Positions 1 through 8,596 of a stretch of 25,062 bases of DNA are shown in pieces. Both the position numbers and the translations under genes were made by a program. Source of the stretch: a virus. The stretch spans positions 1 through 25,062 of the IMG/VR virus record IMGVR_UViG_3300021079_000033. The stretch is one strand, 5' to 3'. The notes below the pieces were generated by a model. It did no database searches and had not been told where the DNA came from. It saw nothing but the letters and a program-made list of their open reading frames with translations. Within the stretch, counting starts at the first letter, position 1. Each line of letters opens with the position of its first letter.

Positions 1-48
1 GTGTAGGGGTTGGTGTAGGGGTGGGAGTAGGGGTCGGTGTTGGGGTTG
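1..48 (-). repeat. Thr-Pro codon repeat at left edge
   Basis: Degenerate 6-bp units (ACN CCN on the minus strand) encode alternating Thr-Pro at the truncated end of the tail gene. Low-complexity repeats like this commonly break short-read assemblies, which probably explains why the window stops here. Confidence 0.8.
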
Positions 49-2095
49 TCGGATCGGATCTCAGTAAGGATCCATTAGTTTCGGTGTACACGCTGTATGA
101 GTTTGTTTTGTAAAAGTTTGGTGTTGATGCCTGCGGTTTTCTTGCGTCTGAGTAGCTGCTGTAGAAAAGCGTAATTTCGTTACTCGGTGCGCCAGAACTT
201 AGATACTTTTCATAGTAAATCTGGTTAGATGAGTTCACTTTCCAGTTAGGTAGTGATGAATTAAGGAATCTTTTACCACTAGCTACCGTAGGCAATAACC
301 CTGCTGGCATCGATAATCTGCCTGGTATGTTGAAATAGTTCGCAACAGGCCCATAGTAGGTGCTGCTTGCTGCGTCGTAGGTCAGCGTAACACTAATCGT
401 GCCTAGTGCGATATCATCGCCGGAAGGGATGTCTACAGTCGTGCGCTGGAATACTGCATCAATCAGATAACAGGATATTGTTGGCGGTATTGTTTGAGCA
501 TATTGAATATCGAAACTTAAAAGGTATGGTGCGCCACCTACTGGATATGTTGATGTCCATGTTGGCGGACTTAGTGCTGTGTTATAGCTTGTCCATTGTC
601 TAGGTGATGTTTGGTAAAATTCAAATTCTGAGTAGGAAGGTAATGAAACTGGAGTTTCATAAGAATAATTTTCATTGCTGCGCCATACTCGATAAAAGTA
701 ATCTGAATAATAAGCCCAAGAGGAAGCGCAAGTATCAGCCCCAGACCCTAGTAAATATTCTAAAATCTGCGCTTGGTAGGTGCCGCTGCCATCGGCCATT
801 CTGAATTGGAAAGATCGCCTTAGATTGGTGCGTGAAACACCACTGCACATAATAGGGTCATCATATTCATAGTAAACAAAATAGCCTAACCCTGAGTAGG
901 TTTCCCCATCATAGGTGCTTACATAGGTAGAGGATGGATCGAACAGCTTTAAAACTATTGTTTCAGCATCATCAGGATATAAAGCTGCAAGGCTTAATTC
1001 CACATGGTCAGGAAAAGTTTGCAAGTATTCGGTAGGTGGCGGACAGCAATAGATATCCGCCACTGATGCTGCTGCCATCTCGATACACGCTATAGGTGTG
1101 TAAGGTTTTGTAATCCACTCGATATCAAAAGATGTTTTGTATGCTGGTATTAATGGGTTTGTTTCTGCGGTGGCGTCTTCCAAAGTAGGGTAAAGAATCA
1201 TAGATGTTAAATTGGATGTTGAACGAGCAACAAAAAAAATAGTTCTGCCACCATTTACAGTGCCATGGGAAACATACACAATCCATGCTAGAAAATAATT
1301 AAAGTAAGCAGATACTTCATACCATGTTCCAGAGCTTGCAACATAAAAACCATTTTGAAAAGGATTCGTTTGATTTTTAACTAAAACATAATCACCACTA
1401 ACAGTTAAAACTCCATCGATTGTTTGCAATCCGCTTAAAGTAATGTTTCCGGTAGTAGCTAGTTTTGGATTAATCAAATTGGTGTAGTTGTCGGTTGAAT
1501 AGTATTGCGGTGTTGCTGGAAAATCTTTAAACCGTAACCAGTAAACCGTCTGGCTTTCTAGCAAAACAGGATCTAAAACAAGGTCATAGCTTATCGCTGT
1601 CGTGCCTACGGTGATCGTTCCGGTGTTTTGTATTACTGCGTAATAGTTTGCGTTTACGGTGCCTGATGTGATCTTAAAAAACGATCTTACCTGTAGCTCT
1701 GTTCCAGTGTCGCTATCAAAAGGCCTAGTCCATGAATAAGACGCAACAGTGTAAATTCCGTTTTGCGTTGCCGTGGTTTGGTTCTTTACTAGTACCCTAT
1801 CGCCAGCAATCAAAACTATTCCATCAATCGTCTGAAGTCCGCTTAAGCTGATGTTAGCCGTGGTAGCTGCTCGGCATGGAGTTCCAAACGCTGGCGGTGT
1901 TACCATCACCTTGTTGATGTAAGGGTTGGAAAGATTGCTTGCCTCATCGTAGGTGGCGTAAGTTGCTCTAGAGAAGCCTGCCGATGTGTAAGCATCTGGC
2001 CGATAGCCAACAGCACTAGGTAAAAATAAACCGCCTAGCTCGCCTGTTGAGGTGACATTCGTTACGCTTCCATAGGTAAGTTTTGTTAGTAGCAT
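1..2095 (-). CDS. Distal tail or fibre-like protein, C-terminus cut off by window edge
   Basis: An uninterrupted minus-strand frame runs from an ATG at 2095-2093 to the left edge, about 698 codons with no stop. The start overlaps the stop of the upstream gene as TAATG. Residues about 77-172 and 214-290 are two copies of a repeat known from phage tail fibres, with core SGLQTIDG, then GDxVLVKNQT, then QNGxY. The rest is rich in Tyr, Ser and Thr, with no catalytic motif that I recognise. The last visible residues (about 682-698) alternate Thr and Pro, a typical extended linker to a further domain that is missing here. Its place at the end of the tail module, after the tape measure and two other tail proteins, fits a distal tail, fibre or receptor-binding role. 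The adhesin role is inference; the phage-structural repeat is a family resemblance. Confidence 0.75.
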   Translation of the reverse strand, partial: MLLTKLTYGSVTNVTSTGELGGLFLPSAVGYRPDAYTSAGFSRATYATYDEASNLSNPYINKVMVTPPAFGTPCRAATTANISLSGLQTIDGIVLIAGDRVLVKNQTTATQNGIYTVASYSWTRPFDSDTGTELQVRSFFKITSGTVNANYYAVIQNTGTITVGTTAISYDLVLDPVLLESQTVYWLRFKDFPATPQYYSTDNYTNLINPKLATTGNITLSGLQTIDGVLTVSGDYVLVKNQTNPFQNGFYVASSGTWYEVSAYFNYFLAWIVYVSHGTVNGGRTIFFVARSTSNLTSMILYPTLEDATAETNPLIPAYKTSFDIEWITKPYTPIACIEMAAASVADIYCCPPPTEYLQTFPDHVELSLAALYPDDAETIVLKLFDPSSTYVSTYDGETYSGLGYFVYYEYDDPIMCSGVSRTNLRRSFQFRMADGSGTYQAQILEYLLGSGADTCASSWAYYSDYFYRVWRSNENYSYETPVSLPSYSEFEFYQTSPRQWTSYNTALSPPTWTSTYPVGGAPYLLSFDIQYAQTIPPTISCYLIDAVFQRTTVDIPSGDDIALGTISVTLTYDAASSTYYGPVANYFNIPGRLSMPAGLLPTVASGKRFLNSSLPNWKVNSSNQIYYEKYLSSGAPSNEITLFYSSYSDARKPQASTPNFYKTNSYSVYTETNGSLLRSDPTTPTPTPTPTPTPTPT

Positions 2096-3273
2096 TAGCT
2101 TATTAGCCCCTGTGATCGAATGCGAGCTAAAAGCAAATTCACTTGTGATGTCAAATCATCAATGGCTGTTTGTGCGCTTGATACTGCCGTTGCTAAATCT
2201 ACACTGGATATGGTGTGCGCTGTCACATCTGCTACCGCTGCTAATGGCCCTGTGTACTGCAAACCAGTGCCACCACTGTTCACCTTTACAAATTTTCCAT
2301 TATGCCCAGTGGTTGAAGGAAAGTCTGTAAGTGCTGTTAGCTGTAAAGTTCTATAACCCTTGACCCCAGCAGATGTTGTTCCATACACCCGATTATTTCC
2401 TGGGCTTGTTTCATCATTTAATAAACTGAGTGCAACATAGGCAGGGTCGTTAGGGTTGCCACCACCTGCCAAACTTTTTGTAGTGGTGATGTTGTTGGCT
2501 GAGAATACTATTGATGCGCTACCACTAGCAACAGTTAGCACTTTATAGGGGTTGGTTCCGTAAACATTTGGTGTGTCTGATAAAGCAATAAAGGTGGTGT
2601 AATTTGCATCAACTATAGGGCCAAATTCCAGCGCAGTGGCCGCATCATTCACCTTTACTACTCGTCCTTGATTAGCTAAGTAAGATGATGGAGTGACATC
2701 GGATAAAGCTAAAAATTGCCGTATTACTGCGTTATCATAATCAGCACCTGACAAAGTAACTGTGGATACTTCTATTCCTGTGGGTGTACAAATAACATCC
2801 GTTACCACTTCTATGGTTGCGGAACCACCGCCAGGAGCTGGGGCAGGTGGTAACCCTATCAGCACCCTTGGTTGTTCGGATCCGTTGTACCCAAAGATTG
2901 TGCCCAAATAGAATCCCTTTCCAATGCTGGGTGCTGCCTGGCCTTCAGATAATTTAGGTGTGAAAGTCGTGCAGGTAATTCCACCTGTGACGATTCCATC
3001 AGAGTTGTTTTTTCCCCATTGCATTAGTCCATTTGCATCCACACCTGAGTTGATCGGATAACAGGTTACAGCACCAGGAATGATCCAAGCCTTCACTGTG
3101 CTGTCATAGGTGCAGGTTACTGTGGCTGGAACATAACTCCAAATCAATGCAGGTGCGTGATCCAAAGGAATAGTATCATCGATCTCTGCTGAGAAATTTC
3201 CATCCTTGGATTTCTTCAGGAGTCGCAGTAAGGATTTAGCTGTTTCAAATTCAAATGCTACTGGGTCTGGCAT
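2095..3273 (-). CDS. Tail fibre/tip-like structural protein with three LSD repeats
   Basis: 392 residues. A Pro-Gly-rich hinge near residues 141-150 separates two halves. The C-terminal half carries three degenerate copies of a roughly 30-residue repeat at 187-218, 228-257 and 312-341, of the form (F/L)xAL(S/T)D, then G(R/K)xVKVN, then a short hydrophobic strand. Such repeats are common in phage fibre and tip proteins. Residues about 355-388 are predicted to form a helical coiled coil, which suits trimerisation. The gene is coupled at both ends by TAATG overlaps. No enzyme motif is visible. The structural role is inferred from position and repeats; the exact tail component is not identified. 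Confidence 0.65.
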   Translation of the reverse strand: MPDPVAFEFETAKSLLRLLKKSKDGNFSAEIDDTIPLDHAPALIWSYVPATVTCTYDSTVKAWIIPGAVTCYPINSGVDANGLMQWGKNNSDGIVTGGITCTTFTPKLSEGQAAPSIGKGFYLGTIFGYNGSEQPRVLIGLPPAPAPGGGSATIEVVTDVICTPTGIEVSTVTLSGADYDNAVIRQFLALSDVTPSSYLANQGRVVKVNDAATALEFGPIVDANYTTFIALSDTPNVYGTNPYKVLTVASGSASIVFSANNITTTKSLAGGGNPNDPAYVALSLLNDETSPGNNRVYGTTSAGVKGYRTLQLTALTDFPSTTGHNGKFVKVNSGGTGLQYTGPLAAVADVTAHTISSVDLATAVSSAQTAIDDLTSQVNLLLARIRSQGLIS

Positions 3274-4241
3274 TAGAAGAATCCTAGTCCTGGTAAAGTC
3301 TTAAAGTTTACTGCGCCATAAACTGTGGCTGCAGGAAATAACAGATAGCTGCTACTATTTAGCGCACCCTTTTTCCCTAGTCCATTGAGCTTGACTGGTT
3401 GCGTGATTTTAACCCCACCTTCAAAAATAGGCGCGCGCTCCCCATCATCCTTTTTAATCCTATAGCCCATGTCCAACAGATACATATCCCAACCTATAAG
3501 AGTTGTCCCATCCCCTGGGTGCAGACTGGTGTTAACCTCTATCTCATAAGTTAATCGCCAGTATTGAAAGCTACCTTCTAAAAGCAGTTCGGTGTTGATG
3601 TTCTTAATTTTTCCAGTTTTTGCTGGAATGCTCAGAACACACCCAGTGCCTGTGGTGAAAGTAACACTGGTGCTGTTTACTTTGCCTATGTAGGTGGCAA
3701 GGGTGTAGCTATTGATGCTGCTAACATTGCAGCCGATGCTGAACACTGGCCGAAACTTTTCCACTGTAATGGGTGGCACAAAGGGGTCGCCCGCACTGTT
3801 AATAATGTTCGGCACTATGTAAGGAAAACTGACAAAGTTTACTTTGAAGTCGGGTGGTCTCAGGGTGGGGTTAGCCTCCCTAGATTCTGGCTTCTGCCCT
3901 GCCTGTTGGGTTTCCACTTGGGGTGGTGGAGTGCTGCCACCTGAGCTGGTAGAGGATGCATCAGGGTTGCTGCTGTACTCTATGGTGACTTTCCATGTCT
4001 GGGGATCGGACTGCTCAGGGGTGATGTTCACATTTTGGCAGTAGGTGTCAGAATCCCCAGGGTAATTATCCCCTATCTGTGGGCAGCTTGCGTGACCATA
4101 GATTGCATTATAGATGCTGATATCGGTCTGTTCGATGGTGTCGGTGTGAACGATGAAAGTGCGAGTGTAGGTGTTCTGATAACTCTTATCGAGTGTGCCT
4201 TTGCGCTCTTCCCACAGTTCCTCAAAAATATCAATAGCCAT
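3273..4241 (-). CDS. Unrecognised tail-module protein with Ser/Pro linker
   Basis: 322 residues, starting with an ATG behind AAGGA, 10 bases after the tape measure stop. I do not recognise the family. Residues about 92-130 form a low-complexity linker rich in Ser, Gly, Pro, Gln and Glu between an N-terminal part (with cysteines near 53 and 68) and a beta-rich C-terminal part. No membrane segment or catalytic motif is visible. Genes directly after the tape measure usually encode distal tail or baseplate hub proteins, so that is the best contextual guess. The protein shows no clear Dit or Tal signature by eye. Confidence 0.6.
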   Translation of the reverse strand: MAIDIFEELWEERKGTLDKSYQNTYTRTFIVHTDTIEQTDISIYNAIYGHASCPQIGDNYPGDSDTYCQNVNITPEQSDPQTWKVTIEYSSNPDASSTSSGGSTPPPQVETQQAGQKPESREANPTLRPPDFKVNFVSFPYIVPNIINSAGDPFVPPITVEKFRPVFSIGCNVSSINSYTLATYIGKVNSTSVTFTTGTGCVLSIPAKTGKIKNINTELLLEGSFQYWRLTYEIEVNTSLHPGDGTTLIGWDMYLLDMGYRIKKDDGERAPIFEGGVKITQPVKLNGLGKKGALNSSSYLLFPAATVYGAVNFKTLPGLGFF

Positions 4242-4251
4242 GGGAAGTTCC

Positions 4252-7200
4252 TTAGGGGTTCACTGCGACAGCAATTTGTTGGGGTCTGGGCATATTAGCT
4301 GGGAGGTTGTTGATGGCTTCTGCGATATCTTTGGCAGCTTGCAGTTGTTGAGCTTCTACCTCAGCAGCAGCTTCCATCAGTTGCCTAATTTCTTCTTGGA
4401 CATTTTTAGCTTTTCCCATCTGATCCACTTTGACTTGGAATTCTTCTGCGGATCCAGCCTGCACTGCGGATGCGAATTGCTGAGGACCGCCTAGGCCAGT
4501 GGCATCTTTGAGCTTCTTGATAGCATTGGCAGAACCAAGCGCAAAAGCCATGGCACCTTCTCTGGTTCCATCTAACATGCCCCTAAGTTTTGCTAGTTCA
4601 TCTTCATACTGTTGCAGGGGTGTAATGTTGTCGGCAAAAAATTTCTTCCACCCTGGTTCTTCTATGCGGAATGGCTTTTCTAGTTCTTTTCGGAATTGCT
4701 CCCATTCCATTTCCATCAACTGGACTTCCTCTTCCAGAGCTGTTAGCCAAGTACCACCACCACCAGATGCAGGTTGCAGCATGTCATTCATGTTTGCCCC
4801 TGCTCCAAAATCTCCCCCAATTCCATTAGAACTTGTATCAACTAAATTTTGGGCATTCTGCGCTGCAAGATCCAAAGCCCCTGCAAGGTTGTTAACACCA
4901 TCTGCTGAAATGTTTGCAGAATTGCCAATGGTTTGAATTCCATCCCACCATTCCCCTTGCAATGCAACAAAATTAACAGTTCCTGCAATGGCATCTGAAG
5001 TAGGGTCAAGAATATTATTCTGAATCCAGTTAGCCCAACCATTTCCAGATTTTAAAGCAGTTCCCCCAACCTTTATGAAATCCACTGTGAATCCAATGAT
5101 CGTTGAAAGCGCATCAATCATCGGCTTAAGATCTTCTAGCATTTGTGATGCTGCGTTTTTAACTGACTGCAACATTTCATCAATCGTCATTTTTTCAGTG
5201 AATATTACCCACTCATCAATCACACTAGAAAGATTATCCATTACCATTGCGGTGGTAGTGGAAACAAAGGCACCAATCTTCATGAGTAGGGGTTCTAGAT
5301 CCTCAGCCTTTTTAAATACCGCATCAAAAAAGTTGGTAACTGTGTCACCAAGGTTCACTAAACCAAAACCCTCTAGAAGACTGGTTCCCAGCTTCTGCAT
5401 CAGGACTTCAATATTATTGGTAACCCTGCTCCAAACCCCTGAAAAACTATTCGCAGATTCTGCTGCTGCTGCTGCAATCTGTGGCATATTAGCTGCATCA
5501 GCAATAGCCTGAGTCGCTTCTGCCACAGTGACTAGCCCTGCTGCCACTCTGCGTTTGGCTTCATCAATGCTGACTCCCATGCGTTGGGCCAACGCTTCAA
5601 ACACTGGGATCTGTTCATCTGCCAGTTTCCCCAAGGATGCCATATCAGCACTGCCATTGGTCGCCATATCTGCGATCTTATCAGTGATCAGTGCTACGAT
5701 CTTTTCGGGATTTCCAAGAGCGACACCCAACCTATTAAAATCTTTGATCAGTCCAGCAATCGCATCTGGTCGAAACTTCATCCCAGCTAATCGAGTAGCT
5801 GCTTCACCCAAAGCAGTAAAGCTGGCACTGGGGCCAGTCTTCATGATGTCTTGCAAACCTTTAGCGATGCCCTTGAATCCGGTCATGGCTTTTAATCGAT
5901 GATCCAGTTCCTGAAACTTACTGCCAGAATCAATAACCTTGGCACCTAGATCAATTACAGAAGATGTAATCTTAGTTACTAGATTTAAAGCACCATCAAA
6001 GATCTTGCTGAATGCACTAGTGAAGAATCCTATGCCTAGCATGTCGGTGATCTTCATCCCACCTTTAGATTCTTTAGCTTTTTTCTCTTCTGGTGGTTTT
6101 CTAATTCCTAATTTTATTTCAGTGTCATGCAGTTTCTTTTCAGCCTTTTCCAATGCCGATAATTCCCTGGCTAACTTAGCAGCACTACCATCAGCAATCA
6201 TCATCTGCCGAGATTGCATATCCAGTTTCTTATTAAGTATGTCCGTTTCTGCAGACATCTTCTTAGCATTGGTGACATAGGCAGCCGTATTTTTATTCTC
6301 TGGAATTGGTGGTGGCTTAATGGGTAGGGGTGGGGGAATTCCCCTGGCCTTATTCTCTGCAGCGATTAGCTTTTGTTCAGCTTGTTCTAATTTAAGAGTT
6401 TCATCATAAAGCTTTTTAGTTGCTCCACTGTCTAGGTTCATCTGTCTTGCTTGCAGCTCTAAAGCCTTGGATGCTAAGTCGGTCTTATTCTTTAGATTGA
6501 TTTGTTCCTGGACAAACTCAGGGGTGTTGGTATCCACCTTGGGTGGTTCAATGATAGGTACTGGCTGATTGATACCCTTAGCTTTATTCTCTAAATCGAT
6601 TAAGATTCTCTCTTGGGCTTCTAGCTTGACCATCTCATCATGAAGCCTTTTAGTTTCTCCACTATCTAGGTTCATTTGTCTAGCTTGAAGCTCTAAAGCT
6701 TTGGATGCTAGATCTGTCTTAGATCGCAGGGCCATCTGCTCTTGAACATAGGCAGGGGTATTGGTGTCAATCTTGGGAGGTTCAACTACTGGAGGTGGGG
6801 TAATGATCGGTACTGGCTGATTAATACCCTTAGCTTTATCTTCTTGCGCTTGCATGGCTTTTTCTTGCGCTTCAAGTTTTACTAACTCATCATGAAGCCT
6901 TTTAGTTTCTCCACTATCCAACATCATTTGCTTAGCTTGCAGTTCCAACTTCCTAGCATTGATGTCAAGTTCTGCGTTGAGTGTTTTGGTAGATGCTGCA
7001 AAGCCTATTGCCTGATCATCCACAGCAAGCATGGATGCAACCACATTCTTATTTTCTAATGCTAGTAGCTTTTGCTTCTGGGTGTTCAACTCAATTAGCA
7101 AGGTATTATTCTTGAATGCTGCATCAGTCTTCATCAGATTGTTTTCAAGCTCTTTATAGCCTGTCTGAAGTTTAGCAGTCTGGAATTGAAGTTCGTTTTC

Positions 7201-7509
7201 ATCCTTCATCAACAACAGGGTTGCGCCATCGAGCAAGACCATCTGATCCACTGCAAGCTTAGCTGCTGCAGATGTTTGTTTAAACATAGTGGCATTGATG
7301 GCACCAGACACGGCTGCTGCTTGAAGCTGCTCGAGCGAGAGCGTAACCTTTTCCGTTGCGGTGGTGATCTTGTTGGCATCCATAGCAGCAGCAACACTGC
7401 TATTTCCAAAGACCTGAACTTTTGCGGATGCCGTGTCTAAAGAAGATGTGAAGCCTGAAAGGTCTGCTGTAACACTTAGACTGGCTCGTCCTAAAGATGT
7501 ATCTGCCAT
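4252..7509 (-). CDS. Tail tape measure protein
   Basis: 1085 residues, the longest gene here, placed between the tail assembly chaperones and the distal tail genes as in most siphoviruses. The N-terminal half is helical and built on four imperfect repeats (residues about 175-475). Residues about 540-670 contain the conserved tape-measure region, including a GSADMASLGKLADEQIPVFE-type stretch and IDEAKRRVAAGLVT. Helical and Ala-rich segments follow (about 680-780), and the C-terminal end is Gln/Ala-rich. It sets tail length and probably enters the cell with the DNA. The start is an ATG two bases after the upstream stop, behind AAGGA. The antisense frames over this gene are shadows of its regular codon use. 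Confidence 0.92.
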   Translation of the reverse strand: MADTSLGRASLSVTADLSGFTSSLDTASAKVQVFGNSSVAAAMDANKITTATEKVTLSLEQLQAAAVSGAINATMFKQTSAAAKLAVDQMVLLDGATLLLMKDENELQFQTAKLQTGYKELENNLMKTDAAFKNNTLLIELNTQKQKLLALENKNVVASMLAVDDQAIGFAASTKTLNAELDINARKLELQAKQMMLDSGETKRLHDELVKLEAQEKAMQAQEDKAKGINQPVPIITPPPVVEPPKIDTNTPAYVQEQMALRSKTDLASKALELQARQMNLDSGETKRLHDEMVKLEAQERILIDLENKAKGINQPVPIIEPPKVDTNTPEFVQEQINLKNKTDLASKALELQARQMNLDSGATKKLYDETLKLEQAEQKLIAAENKARGIPPPLPIKPPPIPENKNTAAYVTNAKKMSAETDILNKKLDMQSRQMMIADGSAAKLARELSALEKAEKKLHDTEIKLGIRKPPEEKKAKESKGGMKITDMLGIGFFTSAFSKIFDGALNLVTKITSSVIDLGAKVIDSGSKFQELDHRLKAMTGFKGIAKGLQDIMKTGPSASFTALGEAATRLAGMKFRPDAIAGLIKDFNRLGVALGNPEKIVALITDKIADMATNGSADMASLGKLADEQIPVFEALAQRMGVSIDEAKRRVAAGLVTVAEATQAIADAANMPQIAAAAAESANSFSGVWSRVTNNIEVLMQKLGTSLLEGFGLVNLGDTVTNFFDAVFKKAEDLEPLLMKIGAFVSTTTAMVMDNLSSVIDEWVIFTEKMTIDEMLQSVKNAASQMLEDLKPMIDALSTIIGFTVDFIKVGGTALKSGNGWANWIQNNILDPTSDAIAGTVNFVALQGEWWDGIQTIGNSANISADGVNNLAGALDLAAQNAQNLVDTSSNGIGGDFGAGANMNDMLQPASGGGGTWLTALEEEVQLMEMEWEQFRKELEKPFRIEEPGWKKFFADNITPLQQYEDELAKLRGMLDGTREGAMAFALGSANAIKKLKDATGLGGPQQFASAVQAGSAEEFQVKVDQMGKAKNVQEEIRQLMEAAAEVEAQQLQAAKDIAEAINNLPANMPRPQQIAVAVNP
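6085..6987 (-). repeat. Four tandem ~80-codon repeats in the tape measure gene
   Basis: Four in-frame copies. The conserved glycine of the (L/I)xxG core falls at residues 200, 284, 362 and 441, so the spacings are 84, 78 and 79 codons. Each unit is a helix (QA(R/K)QM, then KRLHDE and KLE) followed by a Pro-rich hinge (KGINQPVPI in the first two, KARGIPPPLPI in the third). Copies 1-3 are also very similar in DNA sequence, while copy 4 has diverged. Confidence 0.85.
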
Positions 7510-7511
7510 GT

Positions 7512-7775
7512 CTAAGTCCTTTTTTTGGTAACCAGCCCACCTAACATTGCTGCTATCTGTGCGGGTGTTTGCTTTTGCTCTACCCTCTCACCCATCCAGT
7601 CAGGGATAAAATCAGATAGCTTATGTTTGCTAGTGCTGGTGCAAGCCACTTGAGTATGCTGAACGGATCCAGCTAAGAAATCTAACCTTGCATCCCCAAT
7701 GGGTTCGATCCGAGAGAAAGCCACCCACTCCATGAGTTCAGAGTGGCTCATCTCTTGCTCGATCTCACTGACCAT
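7512..7775 (-). CDS. Tail assembly chaperone, gpT-like part (made by -1 frameshift)
   Basis: The listed ORF starts at ATG 7775 (87 residues), but its frame is open upstream to 7832, where it joins the -1 frame of the slippery site at the end of the upstream gene. No good ribosome-binding site precedes ATG 7775, so this part is probably made mainly as the C-terminal extension of the upstream chaperone. The motif ELMEWVAFSRIEPIGDAR resembles the small T-type proteins (DUF4035-like) that follow the G protein in lambda-like tails. The fusion would recruit the tape measure, encoded immediately downstream. Family resemblance is by eye; the frameshift geometry is directly visible. Confidence 0.75.
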   Translation of the reverse strand: MVSEIEQEMSHSELMEWVAFSRIEPIGDARLDFLAGSVQHTQVACTSTSKHKLSDFIPDWMGERVEQKQTPAQIAAMLGGLVTKKRT

Positions 7776-7828
7776 CTTTTTCAGATGTCCGGCCAGCCTG
7801 AATAGAAATAATCTACTCGGGCTTTCCC

Positions 7829-8182
7829 TTAGTTTTTTTCCGCATCCTCTACTGCACCTGCACCAATGCGATTGATTTTCAGGATCGCATCAAAGATCTT
7901 TTCCAAGATCGTTGCAGGTAACACATTCACTTCTGAAATATCAGCCTCAGTGAATAAGGCTTTGCCCTGTTCATCGCAGCACCCTTTAATGAGCATCCTT
8001 GCTCTAAGGTTGTCAGGGGTTTTATTCTTGACTCGTGCTGCGTTGAATTCGTTGTCTATGCTGTCTCGTTCACCAACTGTCAGACTTCTGACCCAGACAG
8101 ATCCTTCCCACTCGGGTACCAAAACCTCTTGCCTGGGCAAGTTGTCTTTTTTAGCAAGGATCTGTGATCTCGATAAAGCCAT
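7829..8182 (-). CDS. Tail assembly chaperone, gpG-like
   Basis: 117 residues, ATG behind TAGGAG. It lies between the tail tube gene and the gpT-like frame, the conserved place of the G-type chaperone that binds the tape measure during tail assembly. The N-terminal half has a VWVRSLTVGERD motif seen in phage tail assembly chaperones, followed by a helical C-terminal part. The gene ends EKN-stop, with the last codons GAA AAA AAC TAA forming a slippery sequence. Most ribosomes should stop here and a minority should continue into the downstream frame. Confidence 0.8.
   Translation of the reverse strand: MALSRSQILAKKDNLPRQEVLVPEWEGSVWVRSLTVGERDSIDNEFNAARVKNKTPDNLRARMLIKGCCDEQGKALFTEADISEVNVLPATILEKIFDAILKINRIGAGAVEDAEKN
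7832..7838 (-). promoter_or_regulatory. Programmed -1 ribosomal frameshift heptamer A AAA AAC
   Basis: The minus strand reads GAA AAA AAC TAA at the end of the gpG-like gene. A AAA AAC is in the correct phase (X XXY YYZ) and abuts the stop codon. Slipping back one base continues through CTA AGG GAA into the gpT-like frame. Only weak pairing (GGG with CCC) is visible just downstream, so stimulation by a stem-loop is uncertain. Confidence 0.8.
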
Positions 8183-8197
8183 AACAAAAGACTCCTA

Positions 8198-8593
8198 TTA
8201 GTCTGGGTAACAAACACCCGAGACCTTAACAGTGAAAGTTGCCTTAATTAAATCGTCACCAACAGCAATGGAACTAATGCCCCTGCTCGTGATGAATCCA
8301 TTAACAGTAATCGAAAGAGAAATCGGTGCAGGAATGGCTATGACAAAATTGGATGCAGTCCTTGCCACAGCTAAGGCATTTAAAGCAGCAAAATTTGTTG
8401 CGTCTAGATTGCACTCAAAGGTCATTTCCCCACCATCTTCAAACCCTGCAATAAATGTGTGAGCATGATCTGTACTTGAAAGATTGGTAGTCTGAATCGA
8501 TCCAATTTTTGACACGGGTGGAGTGATGGAAATCACTTCAGCCACAGCAGAACCTGCTGTAAGAGTTACCCCATAAGTTGATTGAACAGCCAT
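8198..8593 (-). CDS. Major tail tube protein
   Basis: 131 residues, starting at ATG with GGAGG seven bases upstream; that site lies in the last codons of the preceding gene. The sequence is beta-rich, with conserved-looking DGGEMTFECNLD and a C-terminal IKATFTVKVSGV strand, and has the usual size of siphovirus tube proteins. Position between a DUF3168 tail terminator and the G/T chaperones supports the call. It would polymerise into the tail tube around the tape measure. The family match is by size, fold character and synteny rather than a single diagnostic motif. Confidence 0.75.
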   Translation of the reverse strand: MAVQSTYGVTLTAGSAVAEVISITPPVSKIGSIQTTNLSSTDHAHTFIAGFEDGGEMTFECNLDATNFAALNALAVARTASNFVIAIPAPISLSITVNGFITSRGISSIAVGDDLIKATFTVKVSGVCYPD

Positions 8594-8596
8594 AGC

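Larger units (their letters stand above)
7512..8182 (-). other. Predicted -1 frameshift fusion of the two tail chaperone genes (GT-like)
   Basis: Reading 8182 to 7832 in the first frame and then CTA at 7832-7830 in the -1 frame gives 117 + 19 + 87, about 223 residues, without a stop. The 19 linker codons between the slip site and ATG 7775 are all sense codons. This is the layout of lambda G/GT and of many siphophage tail operons. Confidence 0.75.

Noticed and set aside
4499-5902. Several plus-strand open frames of 66-145 codons opposite the tape measure gene
   Set aside because: They are antisense to a well-supported gene, have no ribosome-binding sites or recognisable motifs, and reflect its codon bias.
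6085-6987. Regular repeats that could suggest a CRISPR-like array
   Set aside because: The repeats are about 240 bp, in frame and encode a helical protein repeat; there are no short spacers.
7822-7828. A GGGAAAG heptamer like the lambda G/GT slip site, just after the gpG-like stop
   Set aside because: It lies beyond the stop in the zero frame and in the wrong phase; the in-phase A AAA AAC before the stop explains the frameshift.
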